Shown: in pieces, positions 22,439 through 33,857 of the stretch
Numbering within the stretch: position 1 is the first letter of the stretch
How the letters are laid out: the number at the start of each line of letters is the position of its first letter
NCBI GenBank assembly: GCA_012184525.1
Contig: WOFQ01000029.1
Location: forward strand, 62,001-126,000
Direction of reading: 5' to 3'
Origin: Xenoacremonium recifei
Taxonomy: Eukaryota; Ascomycota; Sordariomycetes; Hypocreales; Nectriaceae
DNA length: 64,000 nt
Translations under genes and position numbers: made by a program
Notes under the pieces: model-generated
Databases searched by the model: none
Seen by the model: the letters and a program-made list of their open reading frames with translations, nothing else
What the model was told of the DNA's origin: nothing

Positions 22439-25280
22439 TTTGAGGTGCCGAGGTGGAATGCGAACTCAGCCTCAGCAGCTTTTCTGAAGAGGAAAAAGAA
22501 CAACGGTTAGAAAAATACAAAAGGCAGAAAAGGCAAACCCAAAAACCAGAATATAGAACAAAGTGCTTTCAAGCACGCACGCGATCAATTCTGCTCTGCC
22601 TCTCAGGTGCTCTCTCTCTGTCCCGAGAAACAGGGCCCAAAGCAGCAGTCAACCAGACCAGAACCCTTGGAGCTCCAGTCAGAAGACAGCCAACGAGCGA
22701 ATGGAGGAGCGTAATCGGTCGCCGGAACTACCCAAAGAGTAGTGGAGGGTTCGATCTCTGGGGAGGATCTGCCGATCTGTAGACTGGCTGGTCAGCTCAT
22801 GGCAGGGCTGGACAGGGTCTCGTGCGTGCTGGAGACACTGGAGAGCTGCAGCTGGTGGGCATGTCACGATGCCACCACAGCGAGGGAACGTACGTACCTG
22901 TACCGAAGGGCTAGGACAAGGCTGGGTAACATGACCGCCGGGGAATGTGGTGGAATACAGAGATGAAAGGGACAAGTGATGATCCTTGAATACTTTGATC
23001 TGGAGAAGTCCCGAAAGCATGGAGAGGAGAAACCAGGAAAGCACCTGCTCTTGCCGTCCTGCGAGGCTGCATTTATATAACGGAGACAGCCATCCACCTC
23101 AAAGACGGCAACTACACGACAGGGAAGGTACGTCCCCCAGTAGCTCCTCCTCCTCCTCTCATCCCGTCCAGACATCCTCATCGCCTCAGGAACCAACTGC
23201 CTGGATAAGGCATCGAAGGTACCAACTGGACGGGACGGACTCTCCCGTCCTTCCAGGGATCCCTCCCATCACATCCCCTCATCTCGTCTCCCACCGCCAC
23301 CATCCCTCGCAGCATCACCACCAAGTCACACTGCATCCATGCCGCACCAGCCCGTCTGCTCCAGCCAGCAACACCATCCATGCACGCATGCATGCACGCT
23401 CTCCTCTCGACCACCAAGATGTATGGCCTCCATCCCGCTGCACGCACGCCCCCCGACACGCCCGCGAAAGAACGAAACCTCCTTGCTCTCCCACCGCAAA
23501 ACGCCTCGCCGGAACCACCCCAGCCAGTCGCAGGCCAGCCCTCGCTCATCGGTGAGGGGTCGCCGCTGCAACCCCGTCTCCAGCATTGGGAGAAGAGAGA
23601 ACAACCAGAGATCAAGAGCCTCTGATTTGCTCATGCTGCTCAACGGTCCGGGGCTTTCTCAATGGTGAGGCGTGCTAAGATATGAATGTGCCTTAGTGAA
23701 CGGGTTAGACACGTCTTGTCCCAAGCCACGACTGAGAGAGAAACGCAGGCAGCCAAAGTACACCGTACCGGACGTCGATCTCGGATACCGTCCGCGCCCA
23801 CGCCGGATGAGCCCTGTCATGAAGACCAGCAAGCATGCCTTAGCCGGAGCGAGCTTGCGCTTCCCGCCCCGTCTCCCAACGCTCTCTCACTTGCTCAACA
23901 GACGGCCCAAAGATTATAAGCAAACGAACTCAGTTTAGACTATCTAGTATTGTATAATGAATGGATCGTGGTCAATAAGTGAGGTGAAGTGAACGAGAGG
24001 GTGATTGCCTGGCCGTGTACCCCAGCACAATCCGGAGGTGCCTCCTGGTCGTGATTACGGTCCCTCCTGGTTCCTCCCCGGATGAGATCCAGATCAGTCC
24101 CGCGAAAAGAGTCGGTCCAGTCAGCTCCGGCTGGGTCAGTACCAGCTTCAGCTTCCCACGCGAGGATAGCATCCGCCAAGCATGCCCGGCCCCCAAAAAC
24201 AAGTCACACGGCCAAGTCACTCAACCAACCAACCAACAAATCACCCAAGCCACCCCCATTCTTCCTCGCCAAAGTCGGTGAAAGTGAAAGTAATTCTTGT
24301 TTGTTGAGACATTCTGAGACCCGCAATGACCTTGACTATCCTGCGAATCCCAGCGTCTCTCCCAGTCGTCATCCATCCCTTCCCCGCTCCCCAATCAAGT
24401 CCTGGCTGGGAAAAGTTGTTTCTTGTCATGCTAAGTCCTAGAAGACTGCTGCCAACTTCTCCCCAGGCCTTGACGAGTCACGGAAAATCCATCTTGCAAT
24501 TTGTAAACGACTACCCCTTTCCCCTCCCGTTCCATCTTGCCGTCCGACTTCCATCATCCCCTCATTACCTCCCCAGAAGCCGGAACTGGCAGACCAAAGC
24601 AAGAAAAGTCGAATAAAACATGTAAAGCTAATCACCCCAAGGAAATGAATAAAGTCCAACGTAAAGAGATGCCTGTTCGTGCCAACGCAGCTTTGTCGCA
24701 TCGACTTTAGTACTGCCGTCTGAAGTGTTTGCTTGTCGAATGTTCAGAGGGTACTTGTTCTTCTCCATCCAGGTTTGCGTATACGTAGGGCTAGCTGCGA
24801 ATCCTGCTTGCCCACATATCGTTCTTCCTGAGCGAGCCACGAACTTGCAAGTGCTGGTACACCAAGAATAAAATAAGCCATATTGGAGTACCGGGCGTGC
24901 CGTTCAGATGATTGTCTCGAGGGCCAGTAAAATGTTCGTGCGTGAACACCCTACCCACCGCCAAGAGTCACCCAAGCCATGCGTATAGGTCGTGAAATAC
25001 TCCGCCATAGAGTCATGTCGAAGATCAAGACAAGGAAATGCGTAAGGAAAAACAGGGCCAATAGAAAGAAAAGGAAAAAGAAAAGGCGTGATCGGACCGC
25101 GCACTGACATTGACGACTGCGATCATTAGGCCGGATAAGTGAGCCATCCGGTTTCCATAATAGGTGTCGCGTGTTCGGCATGTCCATGTCAGAGTTCAAG
25201 TCGCTGGTTCCGATCGCCTCATGTCCAGAGATTCAGGCACGCAAGGGAGACGGTCTGCCGTGCTCGTCAAACGACAAAAA
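22439..25280. other. 2.8 kb spacer between Inp54-like promoter and CK1 3' end
   Basis: No supported gene. It has CT-rich patches and an ATGCACGC-type short repeat around 23380-23400. Open frames of up to 190 codons on the plus strand (for example 22986-23555) show no domain and a biased composition, so I do not call them. Confidence 0.5.
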
Positions 25281-25338
25281 TCATTTGACGGGTCGATAGC
25301 CAGAGGCATATCCCGCTCCCTTTGAAGCAGAGCGAAGC
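25281..25338 (-). other. Candidate alternative last exon of casein kinase 1
   Basis: On the minus strand a CTAAACAG acceptor precedes 25338. Joined to the GTGAGT donor at 25506 (phase 2), it keeps the Met of GGSDRM and adds 18 residues (LRSASKGAGYASGYRPVK) before a TGA at 25283-25281. The peptide is Ser/Lys/Gly/Tyr-rich like known CK1 tails, and phase, donor and acceptor all fit. This is inference without transcript evidence. Confidence 0.5.
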
Positions 25339-25502
25339 CTGTTTAGCGTCCACTGAGTCAGCAATGATGTGGTCAGCAAATGTCTTCCTTCGGCAAGCGG
25401 TACAAAAACACACTACACGCACGAAGGGGGGAAAAGGAAAACAACAGATCCCTTACAAGGAGATGTGGTTGGGCTGGGCTGGGCTGGGCATTTCGAGACA
25501 AC

Positions 25503-26859
25503 TCACATCCTGTCGCTTCCACCAATGGCACGGTTAGTATCCGGGGTGTCCACACCGCCAGCGCCTCGCTCGAGCATCTTGCGGCGGGAGCTGGGGATAG
25601 CATTCGGCTTGCCAGTTCCGGAGGGGCCGGCCGTGGCCGCGTTGGTGCGGGAGGCACGGGCCTTCTCATCGTCCTCAGGGTTGGCCTGGCCAGCGGCCTG
25701 GGCAATAGCCTGGGCGTTCTTCTGATACTTGTATACGGTCCAGTCGAAGACGTAGTCATACTGGAAGCCCTCGCGAACGAAGAGGTCGCGGAAGATCTTG
25801 CGCAGGTAGCTGTAGTCGGGCTTGTCGTCAAATCGAAGGGATCGAGTGTAGTTCAGATAGATGGCAAACTCGTTGGGAAAGCCTCGGCAGAGGACCTCGG
25901 TGGGTGTGGTCATCTTCTTCTCCATGATACGATCGTACTTCTGCTTCTTAGTTGCAGCCTTGAGTCCCTGCCAGGGAAGGGAGCCACGGCAGAAGTAGAG
26001 CATGACGTATCCGAGGGACTCCATGTCATCTCGGCGGGACTGCTCCACGCCCAAGTGAGTGTTGATCGAGGCATATCGGGCCGTGCCGGTCAGGTTCTTG
26101 TTCTCACGGTAGGGGATGTGGAAGTGAGTCTTGGGGTCGCGGTACTTCTTCGCGAGACCGAAATCGATCACGTTGACCTGGTTACCCCGCTTGCCAATGC
26201 CCATGAGGAAGTTGTCGGGCTTGATATCACGGTGGATGAACGACTTGGCGTGGATATACTCGATTCGGGAGATGAGCTGATCGGCGAGAAGAAGGACCGT
26301 CTTAAGCGAGAACTTGCGGTTGCAGAAGTTGAAGAGATCCTCCAGACTGGGGCCAAGGAGATCGAGGACCATGGCGTTGTAGTCGCACTCGGTACCGAAC
26401 CAGCGGACGAAAGGGATGCCGACGCCACCGGCGAGGGACTTGTAGACACGGGCCTCATACTCCAGCTGGGGGTGCTTGGCCTTGACGGATTCGAGCTTGA
26501 TGGCAATCTCCTCGCCGGAAATGATGTTGGTACCGAGGTAGATGTCACCGAACGAACCGGATCCGATCTTGCGGCCGATGCGGTATTTGTTACCAACTCG
26601 GAGATCCTGTAAGGCCAGATGTTAGCTGCTGAAAGTCCAAAACGGAGTCGTTCGAAGGCGCTGGGGGCAGGTGGTGTGGTGTTGGCCGGGACTGTCGAGT
26701 CCTTGCCAGGACGTCCCGGGGCGAGAAAGCAGCGGCATAGACAGGGTAAAGGAGCAGAGGATATTCACACTCTGTTTCTTGTGAGTCCTCTTATGATGAA
26801 CACCTGCAGGGTACAGGACAAGTGACGGCAGTCAGGGAAGAGCGTACCATGGTCGTCAT
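25503..26859 (-). CDS. Casein kinase 1 (HRR25/CK1 delta-epsilon type)
   Basis: Exon 1 is a 12-base coding piece (26859-26848, MTTM). After a 241-base intron, exon 2 (26606-25503) starts DLRVGNKYRIGRKIGSGSFG, giving 371 residues. The kinase has HRDIKPDNFLMG, DFGLAKKYRD, the CK1-specific GTARYASINTHLG in place of APE, and the basic KKQKYDRIMEKK region that serves as nuclear signal in homologs. The domain ends near residue 290. A tail of about 80 residues is rich in Ala, Gly and Ser and ends GGSDRM. This is the family of yeast Hrr25 and Neurospora CK-1a, which act in DNA repair, vesicle traffic, ribosome assembly and the fungal clock (FRQ phosphorylation). The stop TGA lies inside a GTGAGT donor; splicing there to 25338 would give a 389-residue form with a different C-terminus. 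Confidence 0.95.
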
Positions 26860-29800
26860 CTGAGCGGTCTGGGCAGTTCCAGTCCCGAAGGAGTGGAAAT
26901 ACTGCGTAGATGGTTTGTTTTGAAGTTGTTCGGCGGTCTGCAAGCCGGTCTAAGGCTATGGGCGTGGTCAGTTGCGAGTCTTGCGGAAAAATGAGGTTGT
27001 CGGCGTGGATGATGGAGGAGAAAAATGCAACTAGCCACAAAGTGAGGTGACGAGGTTAAGGGAGGGCGGCGGAGAGAAGTTTGAGCCAAAATAGGATGGA
27101 GGTGCGGTAAATCTTGATTGCCCAAGGGCGGGCAGCGCCACAAGGCAAACACAGTGGAGGACCCCGGCCTACGTAAACTGGTGACTTGTGGTGCTAGGGC
27201 GGGATGCCTGAGATGATGCCCAGAGCAACGCCTGAAAGCAGGGGAAATCAAGGGCGAGGAGTGTAGGCAGATGCTGGAGTAAGAGGATGCAGCGGAGGGG
27301 AAGAAGAGCAAAGTCGACGAACCTGCAGCGGAAATTGATGGAAAATGGAGAGCGTTTGCGAGGTCAACGCGAGGTTGAGAACGGCCGACTCGAGATGAGA
27401 GGCGGTGATGGGCGTTTGGCTCGGTTTTGACTGGGGCCAGCGCGCTGCCAAGGGAGACCGGGCGAGGGAGGCGAAGGGGCGGTCGGGAAAATGGAAAGAG
27501 GAGTCGAGAAGATCGGTAGCGTTCTGTTCTGTTCCGGTGCAGGCCCAAAAACAGAGGCAGCAGAGAAAGAGAACAACCTGAGTTGCGTGAGGATGGAGGG
27601 AGGTTGATCGGACGGAGGTTGCTGAGTCCGAAGAAGTCGGGAAGAGACGCAGAGACGTGGGAGAGGAAGAAGGAGGGAAGGGAAGGAAGAAGGGAAGCCG
27701 GGAAGGGAAGGAAGGGGGGGCAGCAATTTTGAACCCAACCGAAGGTACGCAAAGTGACCCGACTCTGACCTCAGGCAGGCTCATCTCAGAGGCTCAGGCC
27801 TTCGCCTCCCTGTTTCTGGCCGGCTATAGGGCGCGCTCACAGGGCCCAGCGCCTGGCTCCCCCGCCTGAATCTCGCAAGGCGGCGCTCCACTGGGCGCTT
27901 CAGAGGCCAGCTCTAGTGGACGATTGGGGGGGATGCAGCGCGTGGGCTCCACTGAGCTTCAGGGCGTTTGGGTACCGAGTCGCTACGATACCTTACTTGT
28001 AGGTGGCCGCGGCCCAAAGTGGAGCCTCCAGTCACTGAGAGGTCGGGCTTGCCCTGTCACTGCCCTGACGCGCTCTGCACCTGCCCTGTCATCGAATTGG
28101 CCTCATCATGGAAGGTGCAGTGCAGCTGCTTCCTTCGACCCATCATGGCGAGCCTGAAATGTGAATTGCAGAACAAAACATAAACCAAGCATCTGCACCT
28201 TCACTGAGTCCATCCATCCGCCAATCTGCCCTGATTGTTCGTCAGCCGCTGCGTCATCATCTTCAAGCAGCCCAGCCGGTTTGCGTTGTTTGCTCTTTGC
28301 CTATCGGCAGGCGGGCGGGGGACGCGGGATGGGCTGCACCACTGATACAGCCTGTCAGTGTCTGAGGTGCTGACAGGCGCCCGCTCGGCGTCCATCATCC
28401 ATCCATTCAGCTTCAGTGAGCCACAGCCGACGTGGACATTGCCAAGGATCTATTCCATCCCATTGCATCTTCTGACTATCTTCGTCTTTGCACAGGTCTC
28501 GATCTGATTCGAGTTCTCAGCCGGCATCACCGCGTTTCGACCTTCGGTATGATGGGCCAGACCGCCACAATCGATCCGGCCCCGACGTCCTTGAACTCCG
28601 GAGGGTGCACTGCGGAATAGGCTGGTCACGGAACCGCGCCTCGCCTGTGCTCCGTGCCGCCAGCTCTAGACGCGGATCATGGTCAGGCCCAGACCAAATG
28701 ATCGTCCCGGCGAGGTGTGACTTGTGCATGGCGCACCGTACGGAGTACCTACTGAGCGACAGGTCTTCGAGTCCATCGCCTACAGTATGGCAGACTGTGA
28801 AGCCCATGAGGGAGGGGTGACAATTGCATTGCATGAACAAATGGCATGGACGCCCTTCGGGTGTCATGCCATGCCATCCAATGCCATCCGCACCACGGAC
28901 GGTCATGGCCGGGGCCTCGAAGCCCCATCATGTCGACCTCCGATCTCGTGTCTCGAATTCTCTCGCGTTCCGCTCCGCATCTGAAGAACGACTGGTGTTC
29001 GTGATTTGCACTTTTTACAGCTGGTTGAGAGGGGGCGCAGATGTCGGCGAGTCGGAAGCTCGCAAAGCCTCTCCTAGGCCACGGCCACAGTGCAGTGCCA
29101 ACAAGCGTCCAGCTGGTCTCACCTAATTTGCTGGACTGTCTGGTGATAGCGGCGGTGCTTTACACAACCACAGCACAGTGTCGAGCTTTGGGCCTCAAAT
29201 ATGGCCGCTCGCCCCCCATCCTCGCTCATGTCGATGGACACGCGGATGATCATGATGGACGATCTTGGTCCGGGTTGAAACTCTACAAGACGGAAAGGAG
29301 GTTAATAGCAGCTGATCATCCCGCCACAACTGCCGAACGCCAAAGAACCTTTTCTACAGAGCACAGGACATATGTACATGCGCCTTTCGCTGACGGATTG
29401 ATTCCACGGGAATTCATCCAAAGAGCGACTTGACCGATATACCGGGATTAGTGCAACCGAGCACCCACTACCAGTCTCACCATGTCGGGCTGTCATCCGT
29501 CTGCCAGAACCGAAACGGGCGGTTCCTTTCATGCAGGTTTCCCCTGTCATTTACAATTCAGCACGGTGGCTTGAGCGGCGGGTTACACGGGTTATATTAC
29601 GCCGCGGGCGTCATGCTTCGTCTCCTTTTCCCTTGCATCAAAGCTGCCAAGAGGCTGAATTGTGATTGTCCTCGGGGCACCTCAGCAATAATGCCTTGTC
29701 TCGGGAAACGGCGCCCCCTCCTCTCCGCCCCCCAGTCGGGCATCAACAGCGCCCGTTTAGCTGCACTTTCGCAGCAACAGTGACAGAGCGGAAGTCTGCC

Positions 29801-31529
29801 TAGCAGGCGAACGAATGGACTCAATCGACTTGCCAGAAACGGGGCTCTTCGGCGGAGTGCATTGAAGCTCTGCTATCGACAGTGGGATCCGCTGTCTGCT
29901 CCAATCTTTGCAAGCCAAATCGCTCTGCAGGCGCTGCACCTTGCTTCACCTCACCTGAGCGGGCTAGGACTCTATCACCACGCTATGTTACTGAAAATAG
30001 CAACCTCCAGGCCAGCGCGGCAATCGGGCATTCCAGTCCGAGCGGTGGATGGCTGTCGAAGCTCGATAATACTCGATGCTCGACGCAACAATTGCCTTTT
30101 CCGCCAACAACCTCAGACATGGCGTCCTCGTCATTGTACGTACTCCGTATCGCATCTTATTTTGTCTCTCTTTGCTTCTTCTCACCAGAACCGGACTCGG
30201 CACTATTGCTGCTGTGCTACCCCAGGCCTGTCCGGCGATGGCTTCTTATACGCCGCCCGAGAGAGACTACTCACGGGGGCGTCTCTCCGGCTCAGCACCA
30301 ACTTGGTGCCGGCCGCAAATCCAACCCATCGATGCAACCAACCTCTCGATCACATCCGCCCCAACCGGTGAGCGGCACAGCTGTGATGTGAGGGGAACCC
30401 CCAGGGTGTCGTTCGAATTCAAGCCACCAACATGGCCCTCTAGATTCAAGGACTCATGAGATGCAGCTTAAATGACCCTAAGCCGACCCCGCGCCACGCC
30501 CTTTCGGTGATGTCACAAATCAAGACACAGGACAAGACACCATGACCTCTTACCGCTCCCACTAGGGCGCTCTAGTCCCGCGAGCTGTGACATCCCATGG
30601 GCGCTCCCTTCTCCACTTCGGCAGCCTCGTTTTTGTATATCGTCTCTTCTCTCACTCTCATGAGCGCCGAGGACAACGCACCATCACCGCGATACGCGAC
30701 CTTGCAGCTTTTCAGCTTCCGCCACGCCGCAGCCCAACATCAAATAAATCCCTCCACCTTGTTTTCTACCAGCTTTGGCGGTCTCAGATGACGCCGCCTC
30801 ATATCCTCCCCAGGAATGCGCGTCGTCCCAGCGACTCCTCTCCACCTCCGAGACATACCCCACGCCCTCCGACGACAGCGGGAAGAGAGCCCCCAAGTAC
30901 ACCGAATCCAGGTGACAGGTGAGATACAATTTCGGGGTGAGATGTCAAAAGGTCCTTCGCAATTTAGCTCACCTCGCACGGCACGAGGGCTTGAACTCAC
31001 CGTCTAGCGTGTTTTCAGATTCGACCTCATACAAGGGTTGGTTGGCCGTGGCTTGTGGAAGCTGTCCTGGCGTGCTGACTGAGCTTGCACAACGCCATGT
31101 CAGATGCCCAAGTCACATGCTCACGTCACAACGCCATGGTATAACTTTCAAGTAAACGTTTGAATAAGTCGTGTAATCATGAGTCGCTCCTAAACGCCTC
31201 GACTATCCAAGTCATGGTTCTCTGCAACGCTTCCACCCTTTCTAGAAATCCCTTGTAATCGTTAAATGCATGAAATGCCAAAAAGCCCAAATGACCGCCA
31301 GCATATAGATGATATCAATAAAGAACCTCAGTGCTCACAAACCACCCTACAGGTATACAGAACCTCACACAGAGGTCATCTTACCAAGTCTCCCTCCGCA
31401 AATGCACAATCACCCCCCAGCACCTCATGAGGCGGTAATCCCTCACAACACAGCCCTGCACAACCACCTCAAACACCTCACGAGGTGGCCATCTCACAGA
31501 ACTTCGCCTCCACCTCCACCTCCACCTCA
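26860..31529. other. 4.7 kb spacer upstream of CK1
   Basis: It holds the CK1 promoter and probably a long leader. The plus strand is strongly purine-rich at 27655-27720, that is CT-rich in the direction of CK1 transcription, as at fungal start sites. The bases just before the CK1 ATG (GCTCAG) look like a splice acceptor, so a 5' UTR intron is possible. Minus-strand frames of up to 298 codons at 26856-27784 are Pro/Ser/Leu-rich by-products of the CT tract. From 28000 to 31500 I see no gene; two copies of the TACTCCGTA motif are at 28739 and 30141. Confidence 0.45.
27655..27720 (-). promoter_or_regulatory. CT-rich tract, probable CK1 core promoter/leader
   Basis: The minus strand is an almost pure pyrimidine run of about 65 bases, roughly 800 bases before the CK1 start codon. 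Such CT tracts mark transcription starts of highly expressed fungal genes. The distance implies a long or spliced leader. Confidence 0.35.
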
Positions 31530-33857
31530 TCACGTCGACCCCGGCGGATGGCCCTGATACTGCGGCGCTAGATGCGGCGCATGGAAGTGCTGCTGCTGCT
31601 GCTGCTGCTGGCCCGAGCCATACGCATACGCCGACTGCCCATGCCCATGCCCATACGTCGACGCCTGGCCCCTCCCCGCCGCAACACCCGCCGCCGTCGC
31701 CGACGGACCCTGCAAGATCGGCGCCAGCTTGCTCTCGAGCACCTGGTTCGTCTTGCCGAGCCACTTCTTGGCCTGGCTGCCGAACAGCTTGCTGCTGCCG
31801 CCGCCGCCGGAGCTAGATCCTGAAGGTCGAGGAGCAGTGCCTGTGGGCGGCGGGTTGAAGTACGTCTTGGGCGGGGGTGGGAAGGCGGCGGGGTTGTAGC
31901 CGGCTGGGGCGCCGAATGTGCCCGGGGGGAGAGGAGTGCCGTTGGATGAGGCGGGACGGGGAGGGAGAGGCGGTGGGTGGAGGCTGGAGTCGGGGGAGGC
32001 GTATGTTGGTTGCTGTGGGAATTGGGGAGAGTGTTGAGGGAGGTGGTGGTAAGGTGAATGAGGAGGTGGTTGTTGGTGATGACCCCAGTGAGGAGGTGGT
32101 GCGCCACCGCCATGGGCGTAGGGGGGAGGTGGTGAGGTGGGAGTCGTGTAGTTCGAAGGCTCGGACATTGTCTGTTGCATGGGTGGACGAGGTGGCATGG
32201 GAGGGCCTTGAGCGTCTTGCGCTTGTGCGGGAGCTGAGGCGTATGTCGGCTGAGGGACGTGATATGACGATATCCCCGGTGGTGTTGGCGTTGGATCTGC
32301 GGCGAGCGGAGGACGAGGTGCCGGAGCTGGTGTTCCTGGAGCTGACGCTGCGTACGTAGGCTGAGGCTGGTTGTATGCATTCAGGGGTGCGGGAGCCGGC
32401 GTAAAGTGGCTCATCGGGGGGGACATCGGGGAGACTGCCGGAGGTGTAGCAACCGTGGGCGTCTGGTAAGGCTGGGGTGGAACGGCAGCGGCATACTCGG
32501 GCTGAGCATACGGAACCGCGGCTGGGGTGTGTTGAGGCCCCTGAGGCGGAGGCGGAGAAGCCATCGTCGTCGGGGCGTAAGGAGGCTGGGCCGTAGCATA
32601 GTTGGGCTGCTGCTGTTGAGGCGGCGGATGAGGTGAACTCGATGAGTGAGGCGATCCCGTGGGGTAAGGAGACTGCTGCTGCGGAGGTTGTTGAGGCGGA
32701 GGAGCCCCTGAAGCGGGATACGGTGGTTGCTGAGGTGGACGAGGTGAACCCGACGGAGAGTAAGGTAGATGAGGTGATCCCGAAGACGCGTGAGCCGCCC
32801 CAGACACGGGATACGGAGCCTGCTGAGGCGGGCGAGGCGACGTCGTGGAAGGACGTGGCGATCCAGACGTCAGATAAGGAGCCTGTTGAGGCGGTCTCCC
32901 AGCACCCTCCTGAGGAGTCTGACTCATGCTCTCCTGTGCCTTGGCCATCTCCTCCTCCTGCACCAGCGCCGCAAACGGGTTCAACGGATGCACCGGCGGA
33001 GACGACACCGCAGGCGGGGGAGATGCCGGGGCCGGTGTTGAAGAAGCCGGAGCCGGAGCTGGAGCCGGAGCCGGAGGAGCAGCCACGGACGGATCAACAG
33101 GCACAGCCGGCGGCGTCACCCTGCCCTCAAAGTGATGCGGCGCCGCCCCAACGCGATATGCCTGGAACTGCTGCTTCTGCTGCAGCGGCGGCGTCCCACC
33201 CGGAGGAGGACCAGCCGGAGGACCAGCCGCGGCACCCACCGGCGGTGCCGAAGGCGGGCGATACGGCCGATATGCCAGCGTCGCCGCCGCCGCCGCCCCG
33301 TGCGAATGCGACTGCGTCCGTCCAACCCCCGCCTGCGGCTGCTGCTGCTCCTCCTCCTCCGCCGGCGGCGAATACGGCTTGAAAGCCTGCGGCGGTGCCG
33401 GCGAGGGCGTCTTCTTCCGGCCCGCAAGATTCAACGGCGCCGGGTACGCCGAGTCCTGCCTCTCGGGGGGCGGCCGCGTGCCGAGGGGGACTTCCGGCGG
33501 CGCTGGCGCATCCGCATGCCCCTCCGCCGCCTCAAGATCATGAGGCTTTTCCTCTTCCTTGTCTGCCGGCTCGACCACCTGCTTGCCGTCGTCTTCTAGG
33601 AAGAATCCCCACGGATTCGCCTGTACCAGCGTCGTCGGGCTCGCTGCGGCTGGGCGTTCGCTGTCCTTGCGCGTCAGGGGCGTTGCCGACTCGGCCGACA
33701 TTTCGAAGACGGGCAGGCCGTTGGGATCGTGGGTGGCTGCGTTGGGCGCGCCGTCGAGTTCGGCGACGAAGGCTGTGGGATAGTTGCTCGTGTTGGCATT
33801 GTTGCTATTACTGGCGTATCCGCCACCGCCATGGTCGTAGTAGTAGGGATGCGCCAT
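31530..33857 (-). CDS. Disordered Pro/Gln-rich protein with conserved C-terminal helix (unknown function)
   Basis: A single open frame of 775 residues. The N-terminus is MAHPYYYDHGGGGY. A short ordered stretch near residues 80-95 reads NPWGFFLEDDG. Residues 120-680 are dominated by Pro, Gln, Ala, Ser and Tyr, with repeats of a unit like PRPPQQAPYP..SG (strongest around residues 320-400). Near residue 690 lies a basic amphipathic segment, KLFGSQAKKWLGKTNQVLES, which looks like the one conserved element. The end is Gly/Gln/His-rich with a Gln run coded by CTG/CAG repeats (31590-31612). There is no signal peptide, membrane segment or enzyme motif. Low-complexity Pro/Gln/Tyr sequence suggests a condensate-forming or scaffold protein, or a transcription-related factor, but that is inference. 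The CDS is credible because the bias holds in one frame from ATG to stop. I do not recognise the gene. Confidence 0.75.
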   Translation of the reverse strand: MAHPYYYDHGGGGYASNSNNANTSNYPTAFVAELDGAPNAATHDPNGLPVFEMSAESATPLTRKDSERPAAASPTTLVQANPWGFFLEDDGKQVVEPADKEEEKPHDLEAAEGHADAPAPPEVPLGTRPPPERQDSAYPAPLNLAGRKKTPSPAPPQAFKPYSPPAEEEEQQQPQAGVGRTQSHSHGAAAAATLAYRPYRPPSAPPVGAAAGPPAGPPPGGTPPLQQKQQFQAYRVGAAPHHFEGRVTPPAVPVDPSVAAPPAPAPAPAPASSTPAPASPPPAVSSPPVHPLNPFAALVQEEEMAKAQESMSQTPQEGAGRPPQQAPYLTSGSPRPSTTSPRPPQQAPYPVSGAAHASSGSPHLPYSPSGSPRPPQQPPYPASGAPPPQQPPQQQSPYPTGSPHSSSSPHPPPQQQQPNYATAQPPYAPTTMASPPPPQGPQHTPAAVPYAQPEYAAAVPPQPYQTPTVATPPAVSPMSPPMSHFTPAPAPLNAYNQPQPTYAASAPGTPAPAPRPPLAADPTPTPPGISSYHVPQPTYASAPAQAQDAQGPPMPPRPPMQQTMSEPSNYTTPTSPPPPYAHGGGAPPPHWGHHQQPPPHSPYHHLPQHSPQFPQQPTYASPDSSLHPPPLPPRPASSNGTPLPPGTFGAPAGYNPAAFPPPPKTYFNPPPTGTAPRPSGSSSGGGGSSKLFGSQAKKWLGKTNQVLESKLAPILQGPSATAAGVAAGRGQASTYGHGHGQSAYAYGSGQQQQQQQHFHAPHLAPQYQGHPPGST
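31590..31612 (-). repeat. CTG/CAG trinucleotide run coding poly-Gln
   Basis: Seven consecutive CTG units on the plus strand encode a Gln run near the C-terminus of the Pro/Gln-rich protein. The tract could vary in length between strains. Confidence 0.8.

Noticed and set aside
25373..26612. 410-codon plus-strand frame opposite casein kinase 1
   Set aside because: It is antisense to the kinase exon; codon bias of the kinase keeps it open, and the kinase motifs settle the strand.
26856..27784. Two long minus-strand frames (up to 298 codons) upstream of CK1
   Set aside because: Pro/Ser/Leu-rich by-products of a CT-rich promoter or leader; two frames are open at once and neither has a motif.
32633..33382. 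249-codon plus-strand frame opposite the Pro/Gln-rich gene
   Set aside because: A shadow of repetitive Pro/Gln codons; the minus-strand frame is longer, continuous and has the conserved helix.
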